Shown: positions 42,516 through 49,886 of the stretch, piece by piece
Numbering within the stretch: the first letter of the stretch is position 1
Layout: every line of letters starts with the position of its first letter
Assembly (NCBI RefSeq): GCF_000526335.1
Contig: NZ_JAFW01000001.1
Location: 3,658,001 to 3,722,000, forward strand
Length of the DNA stretch: 64,000 nucleotides
DNA from: Arthrobacter sp. 31Y
GTDB lineage: Bacteria; Actinomycetota; Actinomycetes; Actinomycetales; Micrococcaceae
Direction: 5' to 3'
The notes under the pieces: generated by a model
Database searches by the model: none
Told to the model about the DNA's origin: nothing
The model's input: the letters and a program-made list of their open reading frames with translations, nothing else
Made by a program: the position numbers and the translations under genes

Positions 42516-43105
42516 TTAATGGGTGTTTTCGTCGGGGCGAAGGCGGTTCTGCAGATCGGGGTCACCGAAGCCGGACACGAAGCCGAAGTCGTGTTCTCCG
42601 TTCTTCGGAGGGAGCTCGCGCTCCAGTTTCAGTGCCGTCGTCGGCGTGAACAGCGTTTTCGCGATTCCGCTTTCTGTATCGAAGGTGAAGGACCCGAAAA
42701 TTGTCCGGTCTACCCTGTGCCTCAGCAGGAGCGTCGTGTCCGAGCCGTTCACTTCACAAGCGACCGGGTGGTAGTCGTCCAGTTGCCGGCCCCATATGGG
42801 TAGGGAGAGCGGGAACGAGAGTTGGACAGCCTCAGGAAAAGAGAACGGGATGCGGTCAATGGAAAGGCTGAAATCATCGACGCCATCAGTTTGCAGAGTG
42901 AGGGAGCGGGGGTCGAATGTTCTCGTCGCCCCGTCCGGTAACTCCTTCGCAGACCAAATGAAGGCCCTTGGGTGTGCACCGAAACTGCATGCCTCACCAA
43001 GTGGTTGCCGCTCTTGCAATACGAGGTGCCGTTATAGGCGCTTGCTTGCCCACCGCCCAGCGCTTTTCCGATTGCGATCGCCAGCTGCTCAGAGGAAGTG
43101 TCCAC
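42516..43105 (-). pseudogene. Hypothetical gene with a one-base frameshift near 43020
   Basis: The frame from ATG 43105 reads MDTSSEQLAIAIGKALGGGQ then GTSYCKSGN and degenerates. The neighbouring frame from 43019 (a TTG without ribosome site) continues LQERQPLGEACSFGAHPRAF and runs 167 residues to 42516, ending RLRPDENTH. Adding one base in the TATTG at 43019-43021 joins them (GTSYLQERQPLG). Either a real 1-bp deletion or a sequence error. Function unknown; soluble, beta-rich. Confidence 0.6.
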
Positions 43106-43128
43106 GCCTCATCCTTGCACGAGCCCGC

Positions 43129-43632
43129 TTAGGAGGGGTCGCCGTCGTTGTTCGTCAGCAGGAACTTGCGCAAAAGGTTGGCGAGTTGAGTCCGCTCGGT
43201 CTTGGACAGTCCTTCGAGCATCTTGTGTTGGTTCTCTACGTGGTGCTCCACCACCTCATCCACCAGGGCCAGTCCCTCAGGGGTGAGGCTGATCAGTAGT
43301 TGCCGACGGTTGTCCGGGTTGGTCTCACGGTGAACCAGCCCGCGGTTGACGAGTCGGTCCACGCGGTTGGTCATGGCTGCGGAACCGATCATGGTCAGAC
43401 TGGCCAGTCGTCCCGGAGTGAGCGGAGCCTCGGGTGCCGAGCGGCGGAGCGTTGCCAGGACGTCGAACTCCCAGGGCTCCAGTCCAAACCGGTTCATGAA
43501 CTTCTGGACGTCCAGTGACGCCAGGCGGCTAGCCCTGTTCAGCCGGCCCACAACGCCCATGGAGCTGACGTCCAGATCGGGGCGCTCGTTGTTCCACTGA
43601 TCAAGAATCATGTCTACTGCGTCGCGGTCCAT
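43129..43632 (-). CDS. MarR-family transcriptional regulator
   Basis: 167-aa regulator. Winged helix at ~residues 45-115 (LATLRRSAPEAPLTPGRLAS, TMIGSAAMTNRVDRLVNRGL and the wing RETNPDNRRQLLISLTPEG). Flanking dimerisation helices. GGAGGA precedes the ATG. It is divergent from the EamA transporter and probably controls it through the palindrome at 43691-43702. Confidence 0.92.
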   Translation of the reverse strand: MDRDAVDMILDQWNNERPDLDVSSMGVVGRLNRASRLASLDVQKFMNRFGLEPWEFDVLATLRRSAPEAPLTPGRLASLTMIGSAAMTNRVDRLVNRGLVHRETNPDNRRQLLISLTPEGLALVDEVVEHHVENQHKMLEGLSKTERTQLANLLRKFLLTNNDGDPS

Positions 43633-43690
43633 CGTCCTCCAATGCTTGACCTCAAACAGTACAGCACCTACATTGTCTTACATCAAATAG

Positions 43691-43702
43691 TTCGACATCG
43701 AA
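43691..43702. promoter_or_regulatory. Candidate MarR operator
   Basis: TTCGACATCGAA, a near-perfect 12-bp palindrome in the 87-bp divergent region between the MarR and EamA genes, 17 bp before the EamA start. TTCGA-type half-sites are usual for this regulator family. Confidence 0.5.
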
Positions 43703-43719
43703 ATGTATGGAAGTGAACA

Positions 43720-44682
43720 ATGTCTGCTTTGACGACCGCTGGCAAGCCGATCGGTTCCGGCCTGGCGAAGGCGTCTCCTCGAGACCTCTTCATCACTGCA
43801 CTAGCGCCCATGGTGTGGGGATCCACCTACCTGGTGACTACCGAGTTTCTCCCCGCCGACCGGCCGCTCCTGGCCGCAACCGTGCGGGCTTTGCCGGCGG
43901 GCATCGTGCTGATGCTTGTGACGCGAACGTGGCCGCGGGGGAGCTGGTGGTTCAAAGCCTCGGCGCTGGGCGCGCTCAACATTGGGCTGTTCTTCTTCCT
44001 TCTGTTCTTCACCGCATACCAACTGCCGGGTGGGCTCGCTGCACTCGTCATGTCCATTCAGCCCCTATTCGTGCTCTTTCTTGGGGTGCTGCTGCTGGGG
44101 GAGAAGATCCGCCTTATGCATCTGGTTGCCTGTGCGGTGGGCGCGGCGGGTGTCGGCTTGCTCGTCCTGCGATCCGAAGCGTCGCTGACTTTTGTGGGTG
44201 TGCTCGCCGGGATGGCCGGTGCGCTGAGCATGGCGGCGGGGATAGTGCTCACCAAACGCTGGGGAAGGCCCGACGGCGTGGGGCTGCTTGGGTTTACCGG
44301 CCTGCAGTTAGCGATGGGTGGAGTGATGCTGCTGCCCGTGACGTTGGTGGTTGAGGGGCTGCCGGGGTCGGTTACGGTGCCTAATTTGGCGGGCTTCGCT
44401 TACCTCAGCGTCATCGGTGCTTTGGCTGCCTATGCCGTGTGGTTCAGGGGGATCCAACGGCTGCCAACGATGGTGGTGTCGTTCTTGGGATTCCTGAGCC
44501 CGCTCGTGGCTACGGTGCTGGGGTTCGTGTTCCTGGGGGAAGCGTTGTCGGGGTGGCAGTTGGTGGGTGCGGTATTGGTGCTGGGGGCGGTTGGGTTGGT
44601 GCAGCGGGCGGGCGGTTCGCTCTCAGCACCAGGGCAGAAGAAGTCCTCTCTGGCGGCGGGGAGTCCAGGAAGCAGCATCTAG
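43720..44682 (+). CDS. EamA/RhtA-like DMT-family exporter
   Basis: 320-aa inner-membrane protein with ten predicted helices in two EamA repeats (LAPMVWGSTYLVTTEFLP ... and PTMVVSFLGFLSPLVATVLG). Drug/metabolite transporter superfamily; relatives export amino acids, purines or toxic metabolites. The C-terminal tail is Ser/Gly-rich. The MarR protein encoded divergently is the likely local regulator. Nothing recognised in 44683-44828. Confidence 0.92.
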   Translation: MSALTTAGKPIGSGLAKASPRDLFITALAPMVWGSTYLVTTEFLPADRPLLAATVRALPAGIVLMLVTRTWPRGSWWFKASALGALNIGLFFFLLFFTAYQLPGGLAALVMSIQPLFVLFLGVLLLGEKIRLMHLVACAVGAAGVGLLVLRSEASLTFVGVLAGMAGALSMAAGIVLTKRWGRPDGVGLLGFTGLQLAMGGVMLLPVTLVVEGLPGSVTVPNLAGFAYLSVIGALAAYAVWFRGIQRLPTMVVSFLGFLSPLVATVLGFVFLGEALSGWQLVGAVLVLGAVGLVQRAGGSLSAPGQKKSSLAAGSPGSSI

Positions 44683-44828
44683 GTAGGTCATCGCGTGGCT
44701 GCCCAGGAGCCCTTGCCACCCTAGAAGCTCGGCATTGTTGTTCGATCCGTAAAGCTTGCTGACCTTGTAAGTAGTAGAACCGGTCCACCCTTCCGTGGAA
44801 GATCGCTCGCCCGTGCCGCGATTACTAA

Positions 44829-46007
44829 CTATCTGCGGCCTGACACGCCAATGGAGATCTGCTCTTGATAAGCGATGTGCTCAAAATTCAGCACGTGGGC
44901 TGCGGAGACAGTAAGCTTCCCGACTGGCTCACCCAGGTTCAGCACGGTACCGTCTGGACGAATAGTCAGGGCATGCCCATCAAGTAGCTTGTGGCAGTTT
45001 GGGCATAGACACAGGATGTTGTCCAACGTATCGGGCCCATTGTGGGGTATGCCTAGCGGTCGAATGTGTGCACCCTCCGAATATGGCCCTGCGGAAGTGA
45101 CAAGCCGGGCGCTGCAAATCTGGCATGTGTGGTCATAAAGCCGCTTGATCGAAGCTGCGACTTCATAGTTTCTAACGATGCGACTGATTTGTGACGGGCG
45201 GCGTGGTGGTGCCAGGTCTTCCCCACGCGTTAGGGCGATGGCAGTCTCGTCCGGGATTAGGCTGTCGCCTGCAACTGCCCGCAGCTGATAGATAAGTATT
45301 TTCCAGCCATCACGTATGCCCCAGCTCCAATTGGTGACTGTGAACAAGCCGAGATAAATGTACTGTTCGTGTGACCGATCCCCTGTGAGCACCGACTCCT
45401 TGACCAGCACCCGCACAGGCCGGCCCAGATTGTGGTTTTCAACCAGGCCGAGATTTCCCTTCTCGAGCTTTTGGTCAGCTACGTGTCTGCCCGAATTGGC
45501 ATTGCGTCCGCCAAAACCGGTGTAGGTGATGAGGTCACCTTGGATCTCATCATCGGAGTACCCCGCTGAAAGACAAATGGATTGTGTGCCGTGTGCCTGT
45601 CCAGCGATGCCTGCCTGCAGCGTCCTGTGCACGCCGGCGTCGTAAGCCTCTCGTCGATTAGCAAAAATGGTACCGGGAGGACATTCGGGGATTTCTCCAT
45701 ATTGGGGTGCCAGTTGGGCATCGTCCCGTACGACAAGTTCAATACCAAAGCGTTTGAGGGTCCGCCGCGTCTCATCCCCGCCGGAAAATAGGCGAATCGA
45801 AAGGGGACCGTTGGCCGGATGTTGCTTTCCATGTGCAACGGCCAAGAGCGGCTTCGAATCCACCAGCGTGCCATCAACGTTAGCGAAGTACTTACGTGAA
45901 GCCTGCTGCTCATATTTTTCAAGGAAAGCAGTTCGCCCTAAAGTTTGAAACTCGGCGACGGTCCTCGCGATTGCTGATGCGTCAGTCAGCTCCGATAATG
46001 CGCGCAC
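44829..46007 (-). CDS. SRA (YDG)-HNH modification-dependent restriction endonuclease
   Basis: 392-aa protein. Middle region (~115-265) is an SRA/YDG domain (ANRREAYDAGVHRTLQAGI, ITYTGFGGRNANSGRHVADQ, VLVKESVLTGDRS, GLFTVTNWSWGIRDGWKI), which flips and reads modified cytosine. The C-terminal HNH nuclease (~295-350) has CQICSARLVTSAGPYSEGAH and LDNILCLCPNCHKLLDGHAL, with four Cys that can hold a structural zinc. The architecture is that of type IV enzymes such as ScoMcrA/Sco5333 relatives, cutting phage or foreign DNA carrying 5mC. Starts with GTG 46007. Adjacent to a McrC relic, so this is a small restriction island. Confidence 0.88.
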   Translation of the reverse strand: MRALSELTDASAIARTVAEFQTLGRTAFLEKYEQQASRKYFANVDGTLVDSKPLLAVAHGKQHPANGPLSIRLFSGGDETRRTLKRFGIELVVRDDAQLAPQYGEIPECPPGTIFANRREAYDAGVHRTLQAGIAGQAHGTQSICLSAGYSDDEIQGDLITYTGFGGRNANSGRHVADQKLEKGNLGLVENHNLGRPVRVLVKESVLTGDRSHEQYIYLGLFTVTNWSWGIRDGWKILIYQLRAVAGDSLIPDETAIALTRGEDLAPPRRPSQISRIVRNYEVAASIKRLYDHTCQICSARLVTSAGPYSEGAHIRPLGIPHNGPDTLDNILCLCPNCHKLLDGHALTIRPDGTVLNLGEPVGKLTVSAAHVLNFEHIAYQEQISIGVSGRR

Positions 46008-46034
46008 AGAAGTAGCCCCCGGTCCTATCCCTTT

Positions 46035-46063
46035 TAGCGACGTGGTCTGAGTTCACGTCGCTA
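46035..46063. promoter_or_regulatory. Perfect inverted repeat upstream of the SRA-HNH gene
   Basis: TAGCGACGTG (46035-46044) and CACGTCGCTA (46054-46063), 9-bp loop, 27 bp upstream of the start codon. Could be an operator for a controller protein or a 5'-leader hairpin. The rest of 46064-46328 shows no supported gene. Confidence 0.5.
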
Positions 46064-46328
46064 GATCGTCTGAGTCTTGGCATGGTGCCAACGATCTACT
46101 CAAATATACGAAAAATGGCGTCACGTTCCGCATGTGTCCCTCACTTATTATGGGGATCTATTTCTCGGGTCGGCCCTGGAAGGCCAGGTTACCCGCCGGA
46201 CGCTTAGGGTCACTTCACGTCTGCACCGACCTTCTCCAGGTGCCCATCGCCCAACAACCCCACCTCTGGCACCCTCGTGGTGATGCTGTCGCCAGGGTGA
46301 CGATGGGGTTGCAAAGAAGGAGCCCAGC

Positions 46329-46755
46329 ATGGGACTCATGCATATTGGCCTGTTCGCCACGCTCGATGGCGTCGCTCAGGCGCCCGGCGACCCTGAGGAG
46401 GATCCAGCCGATGACTTCGCGTTCGGCGGTTGGCAGGCGCCATTGATGGACGAGATGGTGGGGCAGCAGATAGACGCTGCCATGTAGGCGACGGACGCGT
46501 TGCTGCTTGAGCGCCGAACGTACGACAACTTTGCTTCGTATTGACCGCAGCAGGATGGCAGAATCGCACAGTTGTTCAACCGCATTCCCAAATATGTGCC
46601 TTCGCGACAGTCGCTGAATCCCGAATGGGCCGGACCTCGTCAGCTCCGTGCAGCCGTTACGCGAGAAGCACCAGATTATCCACGTGATTGGCAGCCTTGA
46701 CTTGGTGCAGACGTTGTTCGCCGATCGCTTGTTCGATCAGCTCAACCTCTGGAAT
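46329..46755 (+). pseudogene. Decayed RibD/dihydrofolate-reductase-like gene
   Basis: Plus-strand reading starts MGLMHIGLFATLDGVAQAPG with GGAG before the ATG, the usual opening of RibD C-terminal/DHFR-like proteins. It continues GGWQAPLMDEMVGQQIDAAM, then an in-frame TAG (46486-46488), LLLERRTYDNFASY, another stop, IPKYVPSRQSLNPEW, and after a shift VIGSLDLVQTLFADRLFDQL. The end of the family domain is replaced by a McrC fragment. Clearly non-functional. Confidence 0.8.
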
Positions 46756-47053
46756 GTGGATGTGGTGCATTCCGTCCGCGGACGGCCCTCGATGATCTTT
46801 GATGCGAAGTGCAAGGCCGCATCTGCCAGTGGAGCGTCTCCCAACGCGGACCATTACCAAATCCTGGCTTACTGCACCGCGCTTGGGGTGCCCCGTGCTT
46901 GGCTCGTTTACGCAGGCGCCGGACAGCCCCGTTCCCGCCGAGTACTGAACATGGGAGTGTCCGCTGGATCTTTCTCGGGAACCGGAGGCTTTGCTGGCGC
47001 GGGTGGGTGAATTAGCAAGTCGTGCCTACAGCGAATTAGCCGTGCGGCAGTAG
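46756..47053 (+). pseudogene. McrC C-terminal fragment (5-methylcytosine restriction component)
   Basis: Directly fused in frame to the DHFR-like fragment, the frame continues VDVVHSVRGRPSMIFDAKCK, NADHYQILAYCTALGVPRAW and LVYAGAGQPRSRRVLNMGV. This is the C-terminal PD-(D/E)xK-like part of McrC (D-A-K, then ADxYQxLAY). After a frameshift near 46960 it ends PLDLSREPEALLARVGELAS and a stop at 47051-47053. No McrB or McrC N-terminus remains. A remnant of a former McrBC system, 0.7 kb from the SRA-HNH enzyme. Confidence 0.75.
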
Positions 47054-47259
47054 GGTCCCAGAAGTCTTCGGGGCGAGTAACAACAAAGCTTGCCCACGTC
47101 TGCGTATATGACCCCGACCCGAAGCGGAAGATGATGGCACACCACAGTGCAGATCAGTAAGTAATCCTGATCGGGAATATCGGATGTCTGATTCCTAGGT
47201 CCTGCACCGCAGTGACAGATGACGTTACGCTATTTGGGCGACATCCTAGGGGGACGATT

Positions 47260-47466
47260 TTGAAAATGACTACTTCGCGTAAGATCCGCGTCTTGAACAT
47301 TGCATCAACAGTCCTGCTGCTGACCGTCTTGACTCTGCAGTTCACAAAAGTATTCGACGGGTTCTGGACTATGACGCTGCTCGTGCTTATCGCGGCCCCG
47401 ACGACGGTTGCCTGGGTGATTCTTGAGAGACGGCAGGGCGCGGAAAAGATGCGTGACCGGGCCTAG
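47260..47466 (+). CDS. Small two-helix membrane protein
   Basis: 66-68-aa protein (TTG 47260 or ATG 47266) with two membrane segments (VLNIASTVLLLTVLTLQFTK and MTLLVLIAAPTTVAWVILE) and a short charged tail. AGGGGGA at 47248-47254 precedes the start. It is paralogous in layout and leader sequence to 48867-49073: both have a G-run, GAY-GATTT, a TTG and then an ATG one codon later. Function unknown. Confidence 0.65.
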   Translation: MKMTTSRKIRVLNIASTVLLLTVLTLQFTKVFDGFWTMTLLVLIAAPTTVAWVILERRQGAEKMRDRA

Positions 47467-47485
47467 TCTGCTCAAGGCGCGACAC

Positions 47486-48730
47486 TCAGTCCCCGGCAAC
47501 CCGTCCTGCTACATACTCCGCGTCCAGCCCCACTCCGCCGACGATTGCTGAGTAGTGCCGGGTTAGCCACGGCAGGCCCACGACGTATAGTCCGGGGATT
47601 TCCGTGACGCCTCGTGTGTGCTTGGGGTAGCCCCATTCGTCCACAAGGGGCATGTCGACGAACTGGAAGTCGAGTTTGTACCCGGTGCCCCATATGAAGG
47701 ACGTGACGTTCGCGTCGACGAGGTTCAGCTCAGCCTGATCCAGGGGGAGCCAATTATCTAGCGGCGGAGGCTGCTGCTCCGGTGCGTCGATCCCTGCCGC
47801 CGCAATGTACGCATCAATCGCCCTTCCCGAGCGTTGCGCGAAGATCGACTCAACTGTGCCAAGACGCTCAGGGAGGTCATCGCTGAAGGTAAGGTCGCCG
47901 TCGTCGATCGTTTCCAAGTGGCCGTGTAGGTGAATGCCGCGCCTGCTGATTTCCCGGAGGTGGATGCTGTGGCCGCCGTCGATGCCGGAGAGCAGGGGAT
48001 TGGGCGCGAAGCGTAATGCAGGGGAGGGGAGCGCCTCGGTGGTGAGGGCGTTGACGCCGTAGTCGGGGCCGTGTTTGCCGGTTTCAAGCATCCAGTAGAT
48101 GAGGTCTTGGCCGCGGTATCGGCGGGGTGCTTCGGGAACGACGGATACGGAGAGGTGGACCTCGCGGCCGGCGGCGTGCAGTTCCTCGGCGATCTGCCCA
48201 CCGGACTGGCCGGTGCCGACTATGAGCACGGCCCCAGTCGGGAGCTGCGACGGATTGCGGTAGTCGTGGGTATGCAGTTGAGTCACGCCGGCGGGGAGCT
48301 TGGCGGCTAAGGCTGGAACCTTGGGGACTTGGTAGGCGCCCGTTGCCAGGACGACGTTGCGTGCGCGCAGGTTCCCGAGCGATGTCTCAAGGTTGAATCC
48401 ACCGTCCGGCGCCGAGGACAACCGGGTCACATCGACGCCCGTCTGGACGGGGGCGGCTATCCATTCGGCGTACCGCCTGAAGAGGTTCACAACAGCGTTG
48501 CGGGAGATGAACGCGTCCCGGTCGTCGCCGTCGTACGGCATCCCGGGGAGGTCCAACGCAAGGTTCGGGGTGTTCATGTAGAAGCTGTCCCAGCGGTCCT
48601 GGAATGCGCCGCCAAGTGAGTCGCGCCGTTCCAGGATCTGATGCTCGACGCCGAACTGCGTGAGCCAGTAGCTCGTCGTGAGGCCCGCTTGGCCTGCGCC
48701 GATGATGACCGTGTCAGAGGTCGGTCCCAT
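47486..48730 (-). CDS. Flavin-dependent monooxygenase-like NAD(P)-binding oxidoreductase
   Basis: 414-aa protein with two dinucleotide-binding motifs: VIIGAGQAGLTTSYWL for FAD at residues ~8-23 and LIVGTGQSGGQIAEELHAAG for NAD(P)H at ~169-190. The linker GAYQVPKVPALA and the terminal YVVGLPWLTRHYSAIVGGVG are typical of the FMO/CzcO-like group. Likely an NADPH-dependent hydroxylase or reductase of unknown substrate. It stands alone on the minus strand between two paralogous small membrane proteins on the plus strand. Confidence 0.92.
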   Translation of the reverse strand: MGPTSDTVIIGAGQAGLTTSYWLTQFGVEHQILERRDSLGGAFQDRWDSFYMNTPNLALDLPGMPYDGDDRDAFISRNAVVNLFRRYAEWIAAPVQTGVDVTRLSSAPDGGFNLETSLGNLRARNVVLATGAYQVPKVPALAAKLPAGVTQLHTHDYRNPSQLPTGAVLIVGTGQSGGQIAEELHAAGREVHLSVSVVPEAPRRYRGQDLIYWMLETGKHGPDYGVNALTTEALPSPALRFAPNPLLSGIDGGHSIHLREISRRGIHLHGHLETIDDGDLTFSDDLPERLGTVESIFAQRSGRAIDAYIAAAGIDAPEQQPPPLDNWLPLDQAELNLVDANVTSFIWGTGYKLDFQFVDMPLVDEWGYPKHTRGVTEIPGLYVVGLPWLTRHYSAIVGGVGLDAEYVAGRVAGD

Positions 48731-48866
48731 GGGTGAACTCTACGCTTGGGGCAAGCGTTTGGGCATGGGTGAAGGTGGGTCCTCCTAGTGGTCCTGCGCG
48801 TCGAACAGGCCGCCAGTTCGGTGTCGATTGACGTAGGCTTTCGGGAACAGAATCTGGGGGGATGAT

Positions 48867-49073
48867 TTGCGCATGTCGACAGCAAGCTTGATTCGGGCAC
48901 TTGATACCGCAACGTGGGTGGTGGCCGTTTTTAGCCTGGTACTGCTATTCAGCGGCAAACTGGACAACTTCTGGGCAACAGCGTGCCTTATTGCGACCGC
49001 TGCTCCCGCAATTGCCAGCTGGGTCATCAAGGACAGGAACCAAAGCGCAACCAAAGGTGACGAGCCGCAGTAG
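48867..49073 (+). CDS. Small two-helix membrane protein, paralogue of 47260-47466
   Basis: 66-68 aa, two membrane segments (DTATWVVAVFSLVLLFSGKL and ACLIATAAPAIASWVIKDR). GGGGGGA directly upstream of TTG 48867; ATG 48873 is one codon further. Same size, same helix spacing, same leader as the gene on the other side of the monooxygenase. The N-terminus has xxRxLDTATxVV against xxRVLNIASTVL. Unknown function. Confidence 0.65.
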   Translation: MRMSTASLIRALDTATWVVAVFSLVLLFSGKLDNFWATACLIATAAPAIASWVIKDRNQSATKGDEPQ

Positions 49074-49232
49074 CGCCCAAGTACTCCTCAGTGCCGGTGC
49101 CCTGAACGCCATAGTTTTGGCTCTCTGGAACAAATCCGATGGATAAATGTTCCCCAGCACTAGCCATCTGCTCAAATCTCTGTAGACTAGTTGGTGTTGT
49201 TGTGTTTGGCATTTGGTAGTTCAGGCAGTCCC

Positions 49233-49337
49233 CACGATCCTTCCGGATCGTGACTTTCTGAAGTAACTGTGGAGAACACCCCACACCCGGAGACCCGAAA
49301 GTCGGGACAATCTCCACCTTCAGTAAGGACTGAAAAA
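49233..49337 (+). promoter_or_regulatory. Structured 5' untranslated region of the cold-shock gene
   Basis: Perfect hairpin CACGATCC-TTCC-GGATCGTG (49233-49252), then CTTTC near 49254 that can pair with GAAAG inside a second hairpin CCCGA-AAG-TCGGG (49298-49310). GTAAGGACTGAAAAA supplies the ribosome site (AAGGA). Alternative pairing of the GACTTTC/GAAAGTC segments could act as the temperature switch known for cspA-type leaders. Confidence 0.5.
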
Positions 49338-49541
49338 ATGGCTACAGGTACCGTAAAATGGTTCAACTCCGAAAAGGGCTTCGGCTTCATCTCTCCTGAA
49401 GATGGCAGCCAGGACGTTTTCGCTCACTACTCTGCTATCAACTCCTCGGGCTACCGCTCCCTCGAAGAGAACCAGAAGGTTTCCTTCGACGTCGAGCAGG
49501 GCCCCAAGGGTCCCCAGGCAGTAAACATCCAGGCTGTCTAG
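49338..49541 (+). CDS. cspA: Cold-shock protein CspA family
   Basis: 67-aa single cold-shock domain. RNP1 KGFGFISPE (residues ~16-24) and RNP2 VFAHYSAI, with the conserved opening [17 protein letters not shown]. Nucleic-acid chaperone that melts RNA structure at low temperature or serves general translation. AAGGA lies 9 bases before ATG 49338; the longer frame is untranslated leader. Followed by a strong terminator, so monocistronic. Confidence 0.97.
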   Translation: MATGTVKWFNSEKGFGFISPEDGSQDVFAHYSAINSSGYRSLEENQKVSFDVEQGPKGPQAVNIQAV

Positions 49542-49558
49542 TCTTCGGATAACTTAGA

Positions 49559-49592
49559 AGCAGGGCCGGGCGCTGACCGGCCCTGCTTTTTT
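49559..49592 (+). terminator. Rho-independent terminator of cspA
   Basis: Stem AGCAGGGCCGG / CCGGCCCTGCT with a 7-base loop followed by TTTTTT. One of the clearest intrinsic terminators in the window. Confidence 0.92.
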
Positions 49593-49657
49593 GTCTGCCC
49601 CCACATGGAAGATGTGTTCTAGTTCATTCAGTGACTATCGAACATATATCCACATAC

Positions 49658-49679
49658 CGAATTACACCCATGTAATTCG
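49658..49679. promoter_or_regulatory. Perfect inverted repeat between cspA and array C
   Basis: CGAATTAC-N6-GTAATTCG (8-bp arms). A+T-rich neighbourhood (ACATATATCCACATACC) about 210 bp upstream of the LuxR-type gene. Possible operator. The surrounding 49593-49767 contains no gene. Confidence 0.45.
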
Positions 49680-49767
49680 CCCCCAGCTCTCCGTAGCGTG
49701 GAACTTAATCCACCCGCCGAGCTGAGGAAGCACCCCAATGGATCCGATAACTTCTAAACGTCATTGC

Positions 49768-49859
49768 CACCTAGACGAGTCCTCCGAGCACCTAATTTGG
49801 CCCAAATCACCACCTAGAGTGCCCCAAAACTGTCTGTGCAAGGCTGTTTTGCCACCTAG
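49768..49859 (+). repeat. Phased CACCTAG array C (21/22-bp period)
   Basis: CACCTAG at 49768, CACCTAA at 49789, CACCTAG at 49811 and 49853 (steps 21, 22, 42 = 2 x 21; the slot at 49832 is degenerate). The second unit linker, TTTGGCCCAAAT, is palindromic. Linkers of units 1 and 2 resemble those of array D. Oriented toward the LuxR-type gene, which begins 28 bp after the last copy. Confidence 0.87.
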
Positions 49860-49886
49860 TCCCCTTTTCAAGATCTAGCCTCCGAA

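Noticed and set aside
44681..44687. CTAGGTA heptamer after the EamA gene as a fifth array
   Set aside because: Single copy with no phased partner at 21 or 22 bp on either side.
49738..49878. 46-codon ORF through array C
   Set aside because: The array period alternates 21/22 bp, which cannot keep a repeated peptide in frame; no ribosome site.
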